From: Microvirga makkahensis
GTDB lineage: Bacteria > Pseudomonadota > Alphaproteobacteria > Rhizobiales > Beijerinckiaceae
Direction of reading: 5' to 3'
Assembly: GCF_009830105.1 (NCBI RefSeq)
Contig: NZ_WURB01000004.1
Span: 62,001 to 126,000 of the forward strand
DNA: 64,000 nucleotides
This document shows, piece after piece, positions 53,257-62,063 of the stretch. Under the pieces are notes generated by a model that saw nothing but the letters and a program-made list of their open reading frames with translations, ran no database searches and was not told where the DNA came from. Both the position numbers and the translations under genes were made by a program. Within the stretch, counting starts at the first letter, position 1. Every line of letters begins with the position of its first letter.

Positions 53257-53360
53257 GGGTTCAATCCTATTGTCAAAGGGGTCGCGGCCTTGAATTCGCG
53301 GGTTTGCCTCAACGCAGATCCCACGTGGCCGGACACCAGAAGTCCTTGGAAGGTGCAGGG

Positions 53361-53389
53361 CTATAGGCCGAAAACCGGCCCCGCGTCAA
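53361..53389 (-). promoter_or_regulatory. Sigma-70-type promoter of rpmB
   Basis: On the minus strand TTGACG (53389-53384) and CTATAG (53366-53361) are spaced by 17 bp. The match to the vegetative consensus is close, and it faces rpmB. Confidence 0.7.
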
Positions 53390-53500
53390 GAATAGTGCGA
53401 CAGCACAACTCCTTTTTTTGCGCGGCCGCGGTCATCATTTATTCGGAATCTCGTGCGATGCAACAGAATAGACTCACGGGACAGCCCCGGGACCATCTCA

Positions 53501-54367
53501 ATGCGCTTCACCGCTTCAGCTCTGCTAGCCTTGGGTCTGACTGGAATCCCCTTTCAGGTTCAGGCTCAGCCCGCCCAAACGCTTAGGGTGAACTATAGCC
53601 TCTCCTTGGCGGGCCTGCCCTTGGGAAAGGCTGATCTTTCTTCGACTTTCAGCGGCCCGAAATACGAGATGCAGGGCAGCGTGAAGCTCACCGGGCTCGT
53701 GAGGATGATTACCGGCGGCAAGGGGGCTGGCACGGCCTCCGGCACGATCGTGGGGTCTCAGCTCCAATCGGAAGGCTTTGCCGTCAACACCAAATCCTCC
53801 GGAGAGCGGCGCGTCGTGCGCATGGCGCTCGATGGCGGGAACGTGGCCGAGGTCGAGATCGAGCCACCCATCGAGCCGAAAGAGGGCCGGGTGCCGGTGA
53901 AGGCGGCGGACAAGAAGGGGGTGCTCGACCCCCTGAGCGCCCTCATCATGCCTGCCATGGCGTCAAAAGGCCTCACCGATGCCGCGAACTGCAACCGCAC
54001 CATCCCGGTCTTCGATGGGACGGCGCGGCAGAACATCGTGCTCTCCTATTCCGAGACCAAAACCGTCAAGGTGCCGGGTTACTCCGGTCCCGTCCTCGTC
54101 TGCAACGCGCGCTGGGTACCGATCTCAGGCCACCGTCCGCAGCGCTCCACCATCAAGTTCATGCAGGAGAACAAGGACATGAACGTATGGCTGGCGCCGG
54201 TGGAGGGGGCCCGCGTGCTCTTCCCGATCAAGGTGGCCGTGCGCACCATGATCGGCATGGGCGAGCTCGAGGCCGCCAGCTGGACGGTCGAGGGCGGGGG
54301 AGCCGCGACGGCCGCCAAGCGCGGAGTCAGGGGAAGGGAGCCCGTGAGGGCGGGGGGCGGTCAATAA
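53501..54367 (+). CDS. DUF3108 domain protein, exported
   Basis: A 288-residue protein with a signal peptide (cut near QVQAQ, about residue 23). The body has the DUF3108 layout: VNYSLSLAGLPLGKADL near residue 31, repeated beta-strand stretches, and DGTARQNIVLSYSETKTVKV near 180. I start at ATG 53501 (MRFTASALL), because the frame open upstream to 53453 would bury the signal sequence. It is divergent from rpmB and could be periplasmic or outer-membrane linked; function is unknown. Confidence 0.85.
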   Translation: MRFTASALLALGLTGIPFQVQAQPAQTLRVNYSLSLAGLPLGKADLSSTFSGPKYEMQGSVKLTGLVRMITGGKGAGTASGTIVGSQLQSEGFAVNTKSSGERRVVRMALDGGNVAEVEIEPPIEPKEGRVPVKAADKKGVLDPLSALIMPAMASKGLTDAANCNRTIPVFDGTARQNIVLSYSETKTVKVPGYSGPVLVCNARWVPISGHRPQRSTIKFMQENKDMNVWLAPVEGARVLFPIKVAVRTMIGMGELEAASWTVEGGGAATAAKRGVRGREPVRAGGGQ

Positions 54368-54559
54368 GCCCTCAAAATCCCTGGAGAATTCTTGGAAAAG
54401 CCGGTAGCGAAACCGGCTTGAGATCCCATATAAGAGGGAGCCTGCCGCCGGACATTCGGGCCAGGCCTGTTTTGTGAGAAGGCTGCCTGCATCTCCCGAT
54501 GCGGGAGCATCTCGTCCCTCTCACCCGGGATCGTATCCGACATTAGCCCGCATCCAGGC

Positions 54560-57500
54560 ATGGTTCGCCGTTCTCTCCCCCCGCAAGTGCGCGCGCGCGG
54601 CGTCACCGCCGTGCTCGGCCCCACCAATACCGGCAAGACACACCTTGCCATCGAGCGCATGCTCGGCCACGACAGCGGCATGATCGGCCTGCCGCTGCGC
54701 CTGCTCGCACGGGAGGTTTACAGCCGAGTCGTCGAGAAGGCGGGGCCACACAACGTCGCTCTCATCACGGGCGAAGAGAAGATCAAGCCGGACCGGCCCC
54801 GCTACTGGATCTCCACCGTGGAGGCCATGCCGCGCGACATCGACGCGGCCTTCGTGGCGATCGACGAGATCCAGCTCGCCTCAGATCTCGACCGTGGTCA
54901 TGTGTTCACCGACCGGCTGCTCAACCAGCGCGGGCGCGAGGAGACAATGCTCATCGGCTCCTCGACCATGCGACCTCTCATCGAGGCGCTGATTCCCGGG
55001 GTTCACGTGGTCACGCGGCCGCGCCTCTCAAAGCTCACTTTCGCAGGCGAGAAGAAGGTTTCCCGCCTGCCGCGCCGCTCGGCCATCGTGGCCTTCTCGG
55101 CCGAGGAGGTCTACGGCATCGCGGAGCTTATCCGCCGCCAGAGCGGCGGTGCGGCGGTGGTGCTTGGCGCGCTCTCGCCCCGCACCCGCAACGCGCAGGT
55201 CGAGCTCTATCAGAACGGGGACGTGGATTATCTGATCGCCACCGATGCCATCGGCATGGGCCTCAATCTCGATGTAGACCATGTGGCCTTCGCCGCCGAC
55301 AAGAAGTTCGACGGTTTCCGCTTCCGCAAGCTCTATAATCCGGAGCTTGCGCAGATCGCGGGCCGCGCGGGCCGCTATATGCGCGACGGCACCTTCGGCT
55401 CCACCGGCCGCTGTCCCCCCTTCGGCGCAGAAACGGTGGAGGCACTGGAAAACCATACCTTCGACCCTGTCCGGATTCTGCAATGGCGCAATCCGGATCT
55501 CGATTTCTCGTCCCTGGGACGCCTGCGGGATTCCTTGAGCCAGCAGCCCCGGGAGCACGGTCTCGTGCGCGCCCCCATGGGCGAGGACGTGGCGGCTCTC
55601 GAATTACTGGCCCGGGACGACGACATTCAGGCCTTCGCCCGCACCAAGCATGCGGTCGAGCGGCTCTGGCAGATGTGCCAAGTTCCTGATTATCGAAAGG
55701 TTTCGCCCCAGACCCACGCGGATCTCGTCGGCCAGCTCTATCGTTTCCTCATGAGGGAGGGGGCGATCCCGGCGGACTGGTTCGCCCGCCATCTGTCGGC
55801 CTCGGACCGGACGGACGGCGACATCGACACCCTCTCCAACCGCATCGCCCAGGTGCGGACTTGGTCTTTCGTCGCTAACCGTCCGGACTGGTTGAAGGAC
55901 CCGGAGCATTGGCAGGGTGTTGCGCGTCAGGTAGAGGACAAGCTATCGGATGCGCTTCATGAACGTCTCGCCCAAAGATTCATCGACCGGCGGACGAGCG
56001 TTCTCATGCGGCGCTTGAGAGAGAACACGATGCTCGAAGCGGAAATTACGACCACCGGCGACGTCACCGTCGAGGGGCAACATATCGGCCACCTGCACGG
56101 CTTCCATTTCGTGCCTGACCCCCAGGCCGATACGACGGAGGCCAAGACCCTGCGCAATGCTGCCAGCAAGGCCCTGGCCGGCGAGATCGAGGCGCGGGCC
56201 GACCGGTTCGCCGAGACGCCGGACACCACGCTGGTGCTGTCGAACGACGGCACGATCCGCTGGACGGGCGATCCCGTGGCGAAGCTGGAGCCCGGCGACA
56301 AGCTCTTCGAGCCGCGCGTGCGCATTCTCTCGGACGAGCACCTCACGGGGCCCGCCCGCGACAAGGTGGACAACCGCCTGCGCGCCTGGCTTAAGGCCTA
56401 TGTGGTGCGCCTGCTCGGCCCGGTGATGGATCTGGAGACCAATGCCGAGCTGACGGGGCTCGCCCGGGGCATCGCGTTCCAGGTCGGCGAGGCGCTCGGC
56501 GTGCTGGAGCGCGCGAAGGTTCTCAACGAGGTGCGCAGCCTCGACCAGGGTGCCCGCGCGGCGCTTCGCAAGGCGGGCGTGCGCTTCGGGGCGTATCACC
56601 TTTACCTGCCGGCTCTTCTGAAGCCCGCTCCGCGCGTTCTGGCGACACAGCTCTGGGCCCTCCAGAACGGCGGTCTGGATCAGAAGGGAATCGATGAGAT
56701 CGCCCATCTCGCTCAGTCCGGCCGCACCTCGATTCCGGTCGATCCGGATATCGCGACGGGCCTCTACCGGGCCGCGGGCTTCCGCGTCTGCGGCGGCCGC
56801 GCCGTGCGCGTGGACATTCTCGAGCGCCTGGCTGACCTGATCCGCCCGGCCATCGCCTACCGTCCCGGCCTTACCCCCGGCGAGCCACCGGCCGGCGCGG
56901 CCGATGGCGACGGTTTCGTGCCCACCGTGGCCATGACCTCCCTGGTCGGCTGCGCGGGCGAGGATTTCGCCACGATCCTGAAGTCCCTCGGCTATGTGGT
57001 GGAGCGCCGGCCCGGTCCGGCCATCACGGTGCCGCAGGCTGCGGCTCCGCAGCCTGTCGAGGGCGAAGCAGCCTCTGCCGGCTCGTCCGCCGAGGCTCCG
57101 GCCGCGGACCAGGCCGTGGCCGAGGAAACCGGCGCGGTGGCCATGGAGGCGCCTGAGGCTTCCATCGCGCCCGAGGCCGTGGAGACCAGCGCCGCCGAGG
57201 CCGTTGCCTCGCCTGAAGGGCAGGCCATGGCCCCGGCCGAGGGTGTTGCCGAAGCGTCTGCCCAAGCTCCCGCCGAGCCCGAGATGATCGAGGTCTGGCG
57301 TCAGCACCGCCGCCACGAGGGCGGGCATGCCCGTCAGGGCCGCGAGGCTCGCGGCAACCGTGGCGAGCGCGGCGACCGCCGCCCTCGCCAGGGCGAAGGC
57401 AAGAGCGAGCGCCCGGGCGAGCGCCCGCGCCGGGAGGCCCAGGGGGAAGGCGGCCGTCCGCAGAACCGTCCCCCTCGCGGGCCCCGCTCGGACGACCGCC

Positions 57501-57637
57501 GGGGTCCGCGCCCGGACAAGCGCGCCGATAACCGCCGCGAGGGCGGGCAGGAGCGCCGCGAGAAACAGCCCGATCCGAACTCGCCTTTCGCCAAGCTCAT
57601 GGCCCTCAAGGCTCAGCTCGAAGACGGCAAGAAGTGA
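54560..57637 (+). CDS. SUV3-like RNA/DNA helicase with basic C-terminal tail
   Basis: A 1025-residue DExH-type helicase related to mitochondrial SUV3. Walker A is GPTNTGKT (20-27), the Walker B is AIDEIQ (100-105), and motif VI is QIAGRAGRYMR (near residue 264). The C-terminal third is unusual: an Ala/Glu/Pro-rich stretch (about 820-900) and then an Arg/Gly-rich tail (about 915-1010), a likely RNA-binding extension. In alphaproteobacteria it precedes S4, fdxA, carD genes as here. RNA decay or processing is the inferred role. Confidence 0.9.
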   Translation: MVRRSLPPQVRARGVTAVLGPTNTGKTHLAIERMLGHDSGMIGLPLRLLAREVYSRVVEKAGPHNVALITGEEKIKPDRPRYWISTVEAMPRDIDAAFVAIDEIQLASDLDRGHVFTDRLLNQRGREETMLIGSSTMRPLIEALIPGVHVVTRPRLSKLTFAGEKKVSRLPRRSAIVAFSAEEVYGIAELIRRQSGGAAVVLGALSPRTRNAQVELYQNGDVDYLIATDAIGMGLNLDVDHVAFAADKKFDGFRFRKLYNPELAQIAGRAGRYMRDGTFGSTGRCPPFGAETVEALENHTFDPVRILQWRNPDLDFSSLGRLRDSLSQQPREHGLVRAPMGEDVAALELLARDDDIQAFARTKHAVERLWQMCQVPDYRKVSPQTHADLVGQLYRFLMREGAIPADWFARHLSASDRTDGDIDTLSNRIAQVRTWSFVANRPDWLKDPEHWQGVARQVEDKLSDALHERLAQRFIDRRTSVLMRRLRENTMLEAEITTTGDVTVEGQHIGHLHGFHFVPDPQADTTEAKTLRNAASKALAGEIEARADRFAETPDTTLVLSNDGTIRWTGDPVAKLEPGDKLFEPRVRILSDEHLTGPARDKVDNRLRAWLKAYVVRLLGPVMDLETNAELTGLARGIAFQVGEALGVLERAKVLNEVRSLDQGARAALRKAGVRFGAYHLYLPALLKPAPRVLATQLWALQNGGLDQKGIDEIAHLAQSGRTSIPVDPDIATGLYRAAGFRVCGGRAVRVDILERLADLIRPAIAYRPGLTPGEPPAGAADGDGFVPTVAMTSLVGCAGEDFATILKSLGYVVERRPGPAITVPQAAAPQPVEGEAASAGSSAEAPAADQAVAEETGAVAMEAPEASIAPEAVETSAAEAVASPEGQAMAPAEGVAEASAQAPAEPEMIEVWRQHRRHEGGHARQGREARGNRGERGDRRPRQGEGKSERPGERPRREAQGEGGRPQNRPPRGPRSDDRRGPRPDKRADNRREGGQERREKQPDPNSPFAKLMALKAQLEDGKK

Positions 57638-57646
57638 GATGGCCCC

Positions 57647-57949
57647 ATGCGTGAGGACCGGCAGCGGCTCGACAAGTGGCTCTGGTTCGCACGCTTTGCC
57701 AAAACCCGGACGTTGGCCGCCAGGCTCGTGACGAGCGGGTTCGTCCGGGTCAACGGCCAGCGCACCGACAATGCCGCCAAGGCCCTGTCCGTCGGCGACG
57801 TGGTCACCATCGCCCTCGCCCGCACGACTCTTGTGGTGCGGGTCGAGGGGCTCGGGGAGCGCCGGGGCCCTGCGCCGGAAGCAAGGCAGCTCTACGCGGA
57901 TCTCAACGAGAGCGACGGAACGCTTGTCAGCGAAGGCGACAAGAGCTAG
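57647..57949 (+). CDS. S4-domain RNA-binding protein (Hsp15-like)
   Basis: A 100-residue protein with one S4 RNA-binding domain: QRLDKWLWFARFAKTRTLAARL near residue 6 and GFVRVNGQRTDNAAKALSVGD near 31. This is the Hsp15/YrfH type, which binds free 50S subunits carrying nascent chains. It starts 10 bp after the helicase stop and is very likely cotranscribed with it. Confidence 0.92.
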   Translation: MREDRQRLDKWLWFARFAKTRTLAARLVTSGFVRVNGQRTDNAAKALSVGDVVTIALARTTLVVRVEGLGERRGPAPEARQLYADLNESDGTLVSEGDKS

Positions 57950-58003
57950 AGCGGCGGCAGCAGCCTTGCCTTCTGTTCGAAAACGACCCTCAAAGGACCG
58001 GTC

Positions 58004-58342
58004 ATGACCTACGTCGTCACGGAAAATTGCATCAAGTGCAAATACATGGACTGCGTGGAGGTGTGTCCGGTGGATTGTTTCTACGAGGGCGAGAACATGC
58101 TGGTCATCCACCCGGACGAGTGCATCGATTGCGGCGTCTGTGAGCCGGAATGTCCTGCCGAGGCGATCAAGCCCGACGCCGAGCCCGGCCTGGAGCAGTG
58201 GCTGAAGATCAACGCCGATATGGCCAAGAGTTGGCCCAACATCACGCAGAAGAAGGAGCCCCCGGCAGACGCCAAGGAATTCGACGGTGTCGCGGGCAAG
58301 TTCGAGCAGTACTTCTCGCCCAATCCCGGCGAGGGCGACTGA
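58004..58342 (+). CDS. fdxA: 7Fe ferredoxin (FdxA)
   Basis: A 112-residue ferredoxin with a [3Fe-4S] and a [4Fe-4S] cluster. Cysteines 9, 12, 17, 21 and 25 and then 40, 43, 46 and 50 ([13 protein letters not shown]) match the Azotobacter FdI spacing. It is a low-potential electron carrier in the cytosol; the partner is not evident. It lies 54 bp after the S4 gene in the same direction. Confidence 0.95.
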   Translation: MTYVVTENCIKCKYMDCVEVCPVDCFYEGENMLVIHPDECIDCGVCEPECPAEAIKPDAEPGLEQWLKINADMAKSWPNITQKKEPPADAKEFDGVAGKFEQYFSPNPGEGD

Positions 58343-58827
58343 GGCCCGGCCGCGAAAGCAGGTCTTCTGCCGGATCGGGCCGGGATGTCTTTTGCCCGTG
58401 CGGATTCCGCGGAGAACTGGAAGTCCCGTTCGGGAAACCGGGTCCGCTTTCGTGCAGCATGGCAGACGCCGAGCCCGGCCATAAACCGAGCTTCTTTACG
58501 CTACGCTTTGAAATATTTTTGCTTTTTCGGCCGGACTGTGATAGGGTCTGCCAATGCCGTCGCTTGCGCTCAAGCCGTGCACCGTCCCCCGCAGGTCGTC
58601 GGTTCACACACTGAAGCATGATGCACGAAGCCCAGCCGAAGGGGGGCGAGTCCACCTTGGGTCCGGGACGAGCGTGTTCTAGCTGCTGGCTTACATCAGG
58701 GAGTCGAGCGGAATAGTCAAGTTCCGTCTTTGCTCATCTCATTCCTGTTCCCCTGGGGCCCTGCTCAGTGGAACCACCGCTCCCGTGCCTTGAAAGGCAG
58801 GGGACCATGCAAGGAGGCCTCTCTCGC
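58343..58827 (+). other. Long non-coding region and leader before carD
   Basis: About 485 bp with no convincing gene on either strand. A possible promoter (TTGCTT near 58519 and a TAGGGT-like box at 58542-58547) faces carD and would give a leader of about 280 bases. The stretch between 58560 and 58680 has several short inverted repeats but no recognisable RNA family. A small RNA or a leader regulating carD is possible but unproven. Confidence 0.4.
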
Positions 58828-59412
58828 ATGACAACCGCTAAGAAGTCCACTCAGCGCCTGGGTTTCAAGTCCGGCGAAGCCATTGTTTATCCCGCTCACG
58901 GCGTCGGCCGCATCACGGCCATCGAAGAGCAGGAAATCGCCGGCTTCAAGCTGGAGCTCTACGTGGTCTCCTTCGACAAGGACAAGATGGTTCTGCGAGT
59001 TCCGACCGGCAAAGCTGCCAGCGTCGGCATGCGCAAACTCGCCGAACCGGCCCTGGTTCAAAAGGCTCTGGACGTTCTGACGGGTCGTGCTCGCGTGAAG
59101 CGCACCATGTGGTCGCGCCGCGCTCAGGAATACGAGGCGAAGATCAATTCGGGCGATCTCATCTCGGTCACCGAGGTCGTTCGCGACCTGTACCGCTCCG
59201 AGGCCCAGCCCGAGCAATCCTACAGCGAGCGGCAGCTTTACGAATCCGCCCTCGACCGGGTCGTGCGCGAGATCGCCGCAGTGAACAGGATCACGGACAC
59301 GGAGGCCCTCAAGCTCATTGAGCAGAGCCTGGCCAAGTCCCCGCGCCGTTCCAAAGGCGCCGAGGCGGATGTCGAAGCCGACGGCGACGACATGCAGGAA
59401 GAGGCCGCCTGA
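58828..59412 (+). CDS. CarD-family transcriptional regulator
   Basis: A 194-residue CarD/CdnL-type protein that binds RNA polymerase and steadies open complexes at rRNA and other promoters. The N-terminal RNAP-interaction domain contains IVYPAHGVGRITAIEEQEIAGF (from about residue 19), and the basic helical C-terminal part has MWSRRAQEYEAKI near 92. I start at ATG 58828 (MTTAKKSTQ), with AAGGAGG at about ten bases upstream; starts at 58807 and 58768 are also open. It precedes rpoH, separated by a terminator. Confidence 0.92.
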   Translation: MTTAKKSTQRLGFKSGEAIVYPAHGVGRITAIEEQEIAGFKLELYVVSFDKDKMVLRVPTGKAASVGMRKLAEPALVQKALDVLTGRARVKRTMWSRRAQEYEAKINSGDLISVTEVVRDLYRSEAQPEQSYSERQLYESALDRVVREIAAVNRITDTEALKLIEQSLAKSPRRSKGAEADVEADGDDMQEEAA

Positions 59413-59445
59413 TCGGGCGGCCCGGCTCCATCCTCAGCTTTCAAG

Positions 59446-59474
59446 AAGCCTGGCCTCGTGCCAGGCTTTTTTAT
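59446..59474 (+). terminator. Rho-independent terminator of carD
   Basis: AAGCCTGGC and GCCAGGCTT form a perfect 9-bp stem around CTCGT, followed by TTTTATT. It separates carD from rpoH. Confidence 0.9.
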
Positions 59475-59486
59475 TGAGAGCGGGCC

Positions 59487-59514
59487 CTTGCTTTTGGGGT
59501 CCGGGAATCTATTT
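59487..59514 (+). promoter_or_regulatory. Possible heat-shock-type promoter of rpoH
   Basis: CTTG, a 17-bp spacer and TCTATTT fit the alphaproteobacterial RpoH promoter form (CTTG-N17-CYTATNT) except at the first -10 base. It lies 72 bp before the rpoH start. A vegetative promoter could also read this sequence. Confidence 0.4.
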
Positions 59515-59585
59515 CGCAAAACTTGACTGTCAGGCGTGAACTTTTTCCCGTTTCGCTCGTTGTGTCTCTGCCAAGGGAGGACACA

Positions 59586-60458
59586 ATGGGAGAAATCTCA
59601 GGGGTTCGTCGTCGTTTCGTCCGCGCCGCCATGAACGCACCTTTTCTCGAAAGAGAAGAGGAGCATGCGCTTGCCGTGCGCTGGAAGGAACACGGCGATG
59701 AAACAGCTCTTCACCAATTGACGGCTGCGCATATGCGCCTCGTGATCGCGCTGGCGGCCCGCTTCCGTCACTACGGCCTGCCGATGGCGGATCTCGTTCA
59801 GGAAGGGCATGTCGGCCTTCTCGAGGCCGCCGCTCGGTTCGAGCCGGAGCGGGAAGTTCGTTTCTCGACCTATGCCACGTGGTGGATCCGCGCTTCCGTG
59901 CAGGATTACATCCTTCGTAACTGGTCAATTGTCCGTGGAGGAACAAGTTCCGCGCAAAAAGCCCTTTTCTTCAACCTGCGACGGTTGCGGGCCCGTCTGA
60001 CGCGTGGCGGCGAGGAGCGCATCTCCTCCGACGTGCACGAGAAGATCGCCGAGGCGATCGGCGTGTCCAAGGCCGACGTGGCCCTCATGGACGCCCGCCT
60101 TTCGGCTCCGGATACATCTCTCAATGCGCCGGTCCTCGATGCCGATCCGGCCAATTCCGCCGAGCGCGTGGAGTTCCTCGTGGACACGAGCCCGCTGCCG
60201 GACGAGAGCGTGAGCGACGTTATCGATACCGAGCGGCGCGTGCGCTGGCTCAAGCAGGCGCTCGAAGTGCTCAACGAACGTGAGCTGCGCATCCTGCAGG
60301 CGCGCCGCCTCGACGACGAGCAGGTCACCCTCGAATTCCTCGGCGACCGGTTAGGGATCTCGAAGGAGAGGGTCCGCCAGATCGAGAACCGGGCCCTGGA
60401 GAAACTCAAGCGAGCCCTGATCGACAAGTATCCTCAGGCCTCGGGTGCTTTCGTCTAA
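59586..60458 (+). CDS. rpoH: Heat-shock sigma factor RpoH (sigma-32)
   Basis: A 290-residue group 3 sigma factor that directs RNA polymerase to stress promoters. The RpoH box is intact as SSAQKALFFNLRRLR (near residue 119), region 2 contains ADLVQEGHVGLLEAAARFEP near 68, and region 4 ends GISKERVRQIENRALEKLK near residue 263. ATG 59586 is chosen for its GGGAGGA ribosome-binding site; a start at 59523 is open but unsupported. Many rhizobia have two RpoH proteins; which this is cannot be decided here. A very long terminator follows. Confidence 0.95.
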   Translation: MGEISGVRRRFVRAAMNAPFLEREEEHALAVRWKEHGDETALHQLTAAHMRLVIALAARFRHYGLPMADLVQEGHVGLLEAAARFEPEREVRFSTYATWWIRASVQDYILRNWSIVRGGTSSAQKALFFNLRRLRARLTRGGEERISSDVHEKIAEAIGVSKADVALMDARLSAPDTSLNAPVLDADPANSAERVEFLVDTSPLPDESVSDVIDTERRVRWLKQALEVLNERELRILQARRLDDEQVTLEFLGDRLGISKERVRQIENRALEKLKRALIDKYPQASGAFV

Positions 60459-60481
60459 GGAAATTCGAGACCCTTAGAACA

Positions 60482-60520
60482 GATCAGGCGAGCCGGTCCC
60501 CGGCTCGCCTGATCATTTTT
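60482..60520 (+). terminator. Strong Rho-independent terminator of rpoH
   Basis: GATCAGGCGAGCCGG and its exact complement form a 15-bp perfect stem around TCC, followed by ATTTTT. It is the longest perfect stem seen in the window. Confidence 0.92.
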
Positions 60521-60620
60521 GGCTGATAGTTAAGGACTGGCTCCGGTCCTGAAGGAGGGGCCTCGCCCCCCGAGACCGGGCGCGCATGCTCCCGGCGCGA
60601 GCCCGCGTCAGCTTCGTTCG

Positions 60621-62042
60621 CTACTCGACGATGATCTTGTAGCGCTCGCCCGGTTTCAAGGGGCCGTTGCGATCGAGCCCGTTGATCAGCAGGAAACGCT
60701 CGAGCGCCCGGTCGACCGGCATATGCGCGGCGAGGGATTGCGCCGTATCACCTCGCTGCGCCGTCACGATCCGGAGTTTGAGCGGGCGGATACGGCGCGC
60801 CTCTTCCGGCTGCACCTGGCGAACGCTGCCGAGCGTCTGCTGGAACATGCTCTCCAGTTCCGCGCCGCCGCTGCGGGCCGCCATGATGAGGCGATAGGTG
60901 GTGTTGCCGATGCGAATGGCCGAGAGGCGGAAGGTCCATTCCTTGCCGATCGACAGAGCCGTCACGACCGGGAGGTCGTTGACGGTTGTCGTGACCAGGC
61001 TGCCCGGCTCGATGGTGTCGGTCCAGGTGGAACGCAGCACCTCCTCCAGACTCTGTCCGGCCGGAGTATCGGCCGCATCGAAGAGCAGGCGGCGCTCGCC
61101 ATCGGGCGAGGAGCCGAGAACGGCCTGGGAGGTATTTTCCAGAGTGAAGCCCGCCGGCGCTTCGAAGGCGACGCCGAGGCGCGCATGGATGAAGCGGCGG
61201 CCTTTCACGACCCCGTCACCCGGGTCGTCTCCATAGGCGAGCCCGTCGAGGGCCGTCAGGTACTCGAGCCTGCCCGTTTCCCCCATGCCCCGGGGCCCGG
61301 CGCGGCGGGCCGCCTGAAGGGCCTTCGAAACGCGCTCGGCGGTGCTCGGGTGGGAGGCGACACGATCCGTCGTTCCCCCGGTGCTCGCCGCGGAGCGGCC
61401 CAGGGCCGTGAGGAAGCGCGGCGCGCCATAGGGATCGAACCCGGCCCGGGCGAGGACCGTGATGCCGGTCTGATCCGCTTGGAGTTCCTGCGAGCGGGAG
61501 AAGCTCGCAAGCGTGGACCGGGCCTGGTCCTGGACCACGGCCGCTTCCCGGGAATCGTTCAGGACGTTCTCCGCCACGCGCTCGATCAGCTCGGAGCGCG
61601 CCTGCAGCTCGCTGCGCTGGGAGGCGTGGCGAAGGGTGATATGGGCGATTTCATGCGAGAGCACGGCCGCCACTTCCGAAGTGTCGTTCGCCAGGGCCAG
61701 CAGGCCGCGCGTCACGTAAAGGCGACCGTTCGGCAGGGCGAACGCGTTCACTACCGGTGAGTTGAGGATCGTGACCTGATAGGATTCGTCCGGCCGGTCG
61801 GTGGCCATGACGAGCCTGTTCACGGCGTCGGTCAGAAGCCGCTGAAGCTGGGGCGCGCGTCCCTCGCCGCCGAACGCCGCTACGAGTCGGATGTGATCGC
61901 GGTCCCGGTCCGGTCCGATCACGCGGGGCGCGTTTGCCGGCAGGGAGGCGTTGCCGCCCAAGCCCGAGCAGGCCGAGACCAGGCCCGCGATGAGCAGGCC
62001 GGCAGCGATCCGGATCTTACCTGTGTGACGTCTCTCGTGCAT
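60621..62042 (-). CDS. M48-family zinc metalloprotease, lipoprotein, with LysM-like end
   Basis: A 473-residue periplasmic peptidase resembling BepA. A lipobox LVSAC places the lipidated cysteine at residue 25. The zinc site is HEIAH (130-134) with Glu186 in SRSQELQAD as third ligand. The C-terminal part contains GDTAQSLAAHMPVDRALERF, a LysM-like segment that may bind peptidoglycan, and ends KPGERYKIIVE. Likely role: outer-membrane protein quality control. It is preceded by the SNase-like gene on the same strand. Confidence 0.9.
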   Translation of the reverse strand: MHERRHTGKIRIAAGLLIAGLVSACSGLGGNASLPANAPRVIGPDRDRDHIRLVAAFGGEGRAPQLQRLLTDAVNRLVMATDRPDESYQVTILNSPVVNAFALPNGRLYVTRGLLALANDTSEVAAVLSHEIAHITLRHASQRSELQARSELIERVAENVLNDSREAAVVQDQARSTLASFSRSQELQADQTGITVLARAGFDPYGAPRFLTALGRSAASTGGTTDRVASHPSTAERVSKALQAARRAGPRGMGETGRLEYLTALDGLAYGDDPGDGVVKGRRFIHARLGVAFEAPAGFTLENTSQAVLGSSPDGERRLLFDAADTPAGQSLEEVLRSTWTDTIEPGSLVTTTVNDLPVVTALSIGKEWTFRLSAIRIGNTTYRLIMAARSGGAELESMFQQTLGSVRQVQPEEARRIRPLKLRIVTAQRGDTAQSLAAHMPVDRALERFLLINGLDRNGPLKPGERYKIIVE

Positions 62043-62063
62043 GCTCGCTCAACGGGCCAAGCG

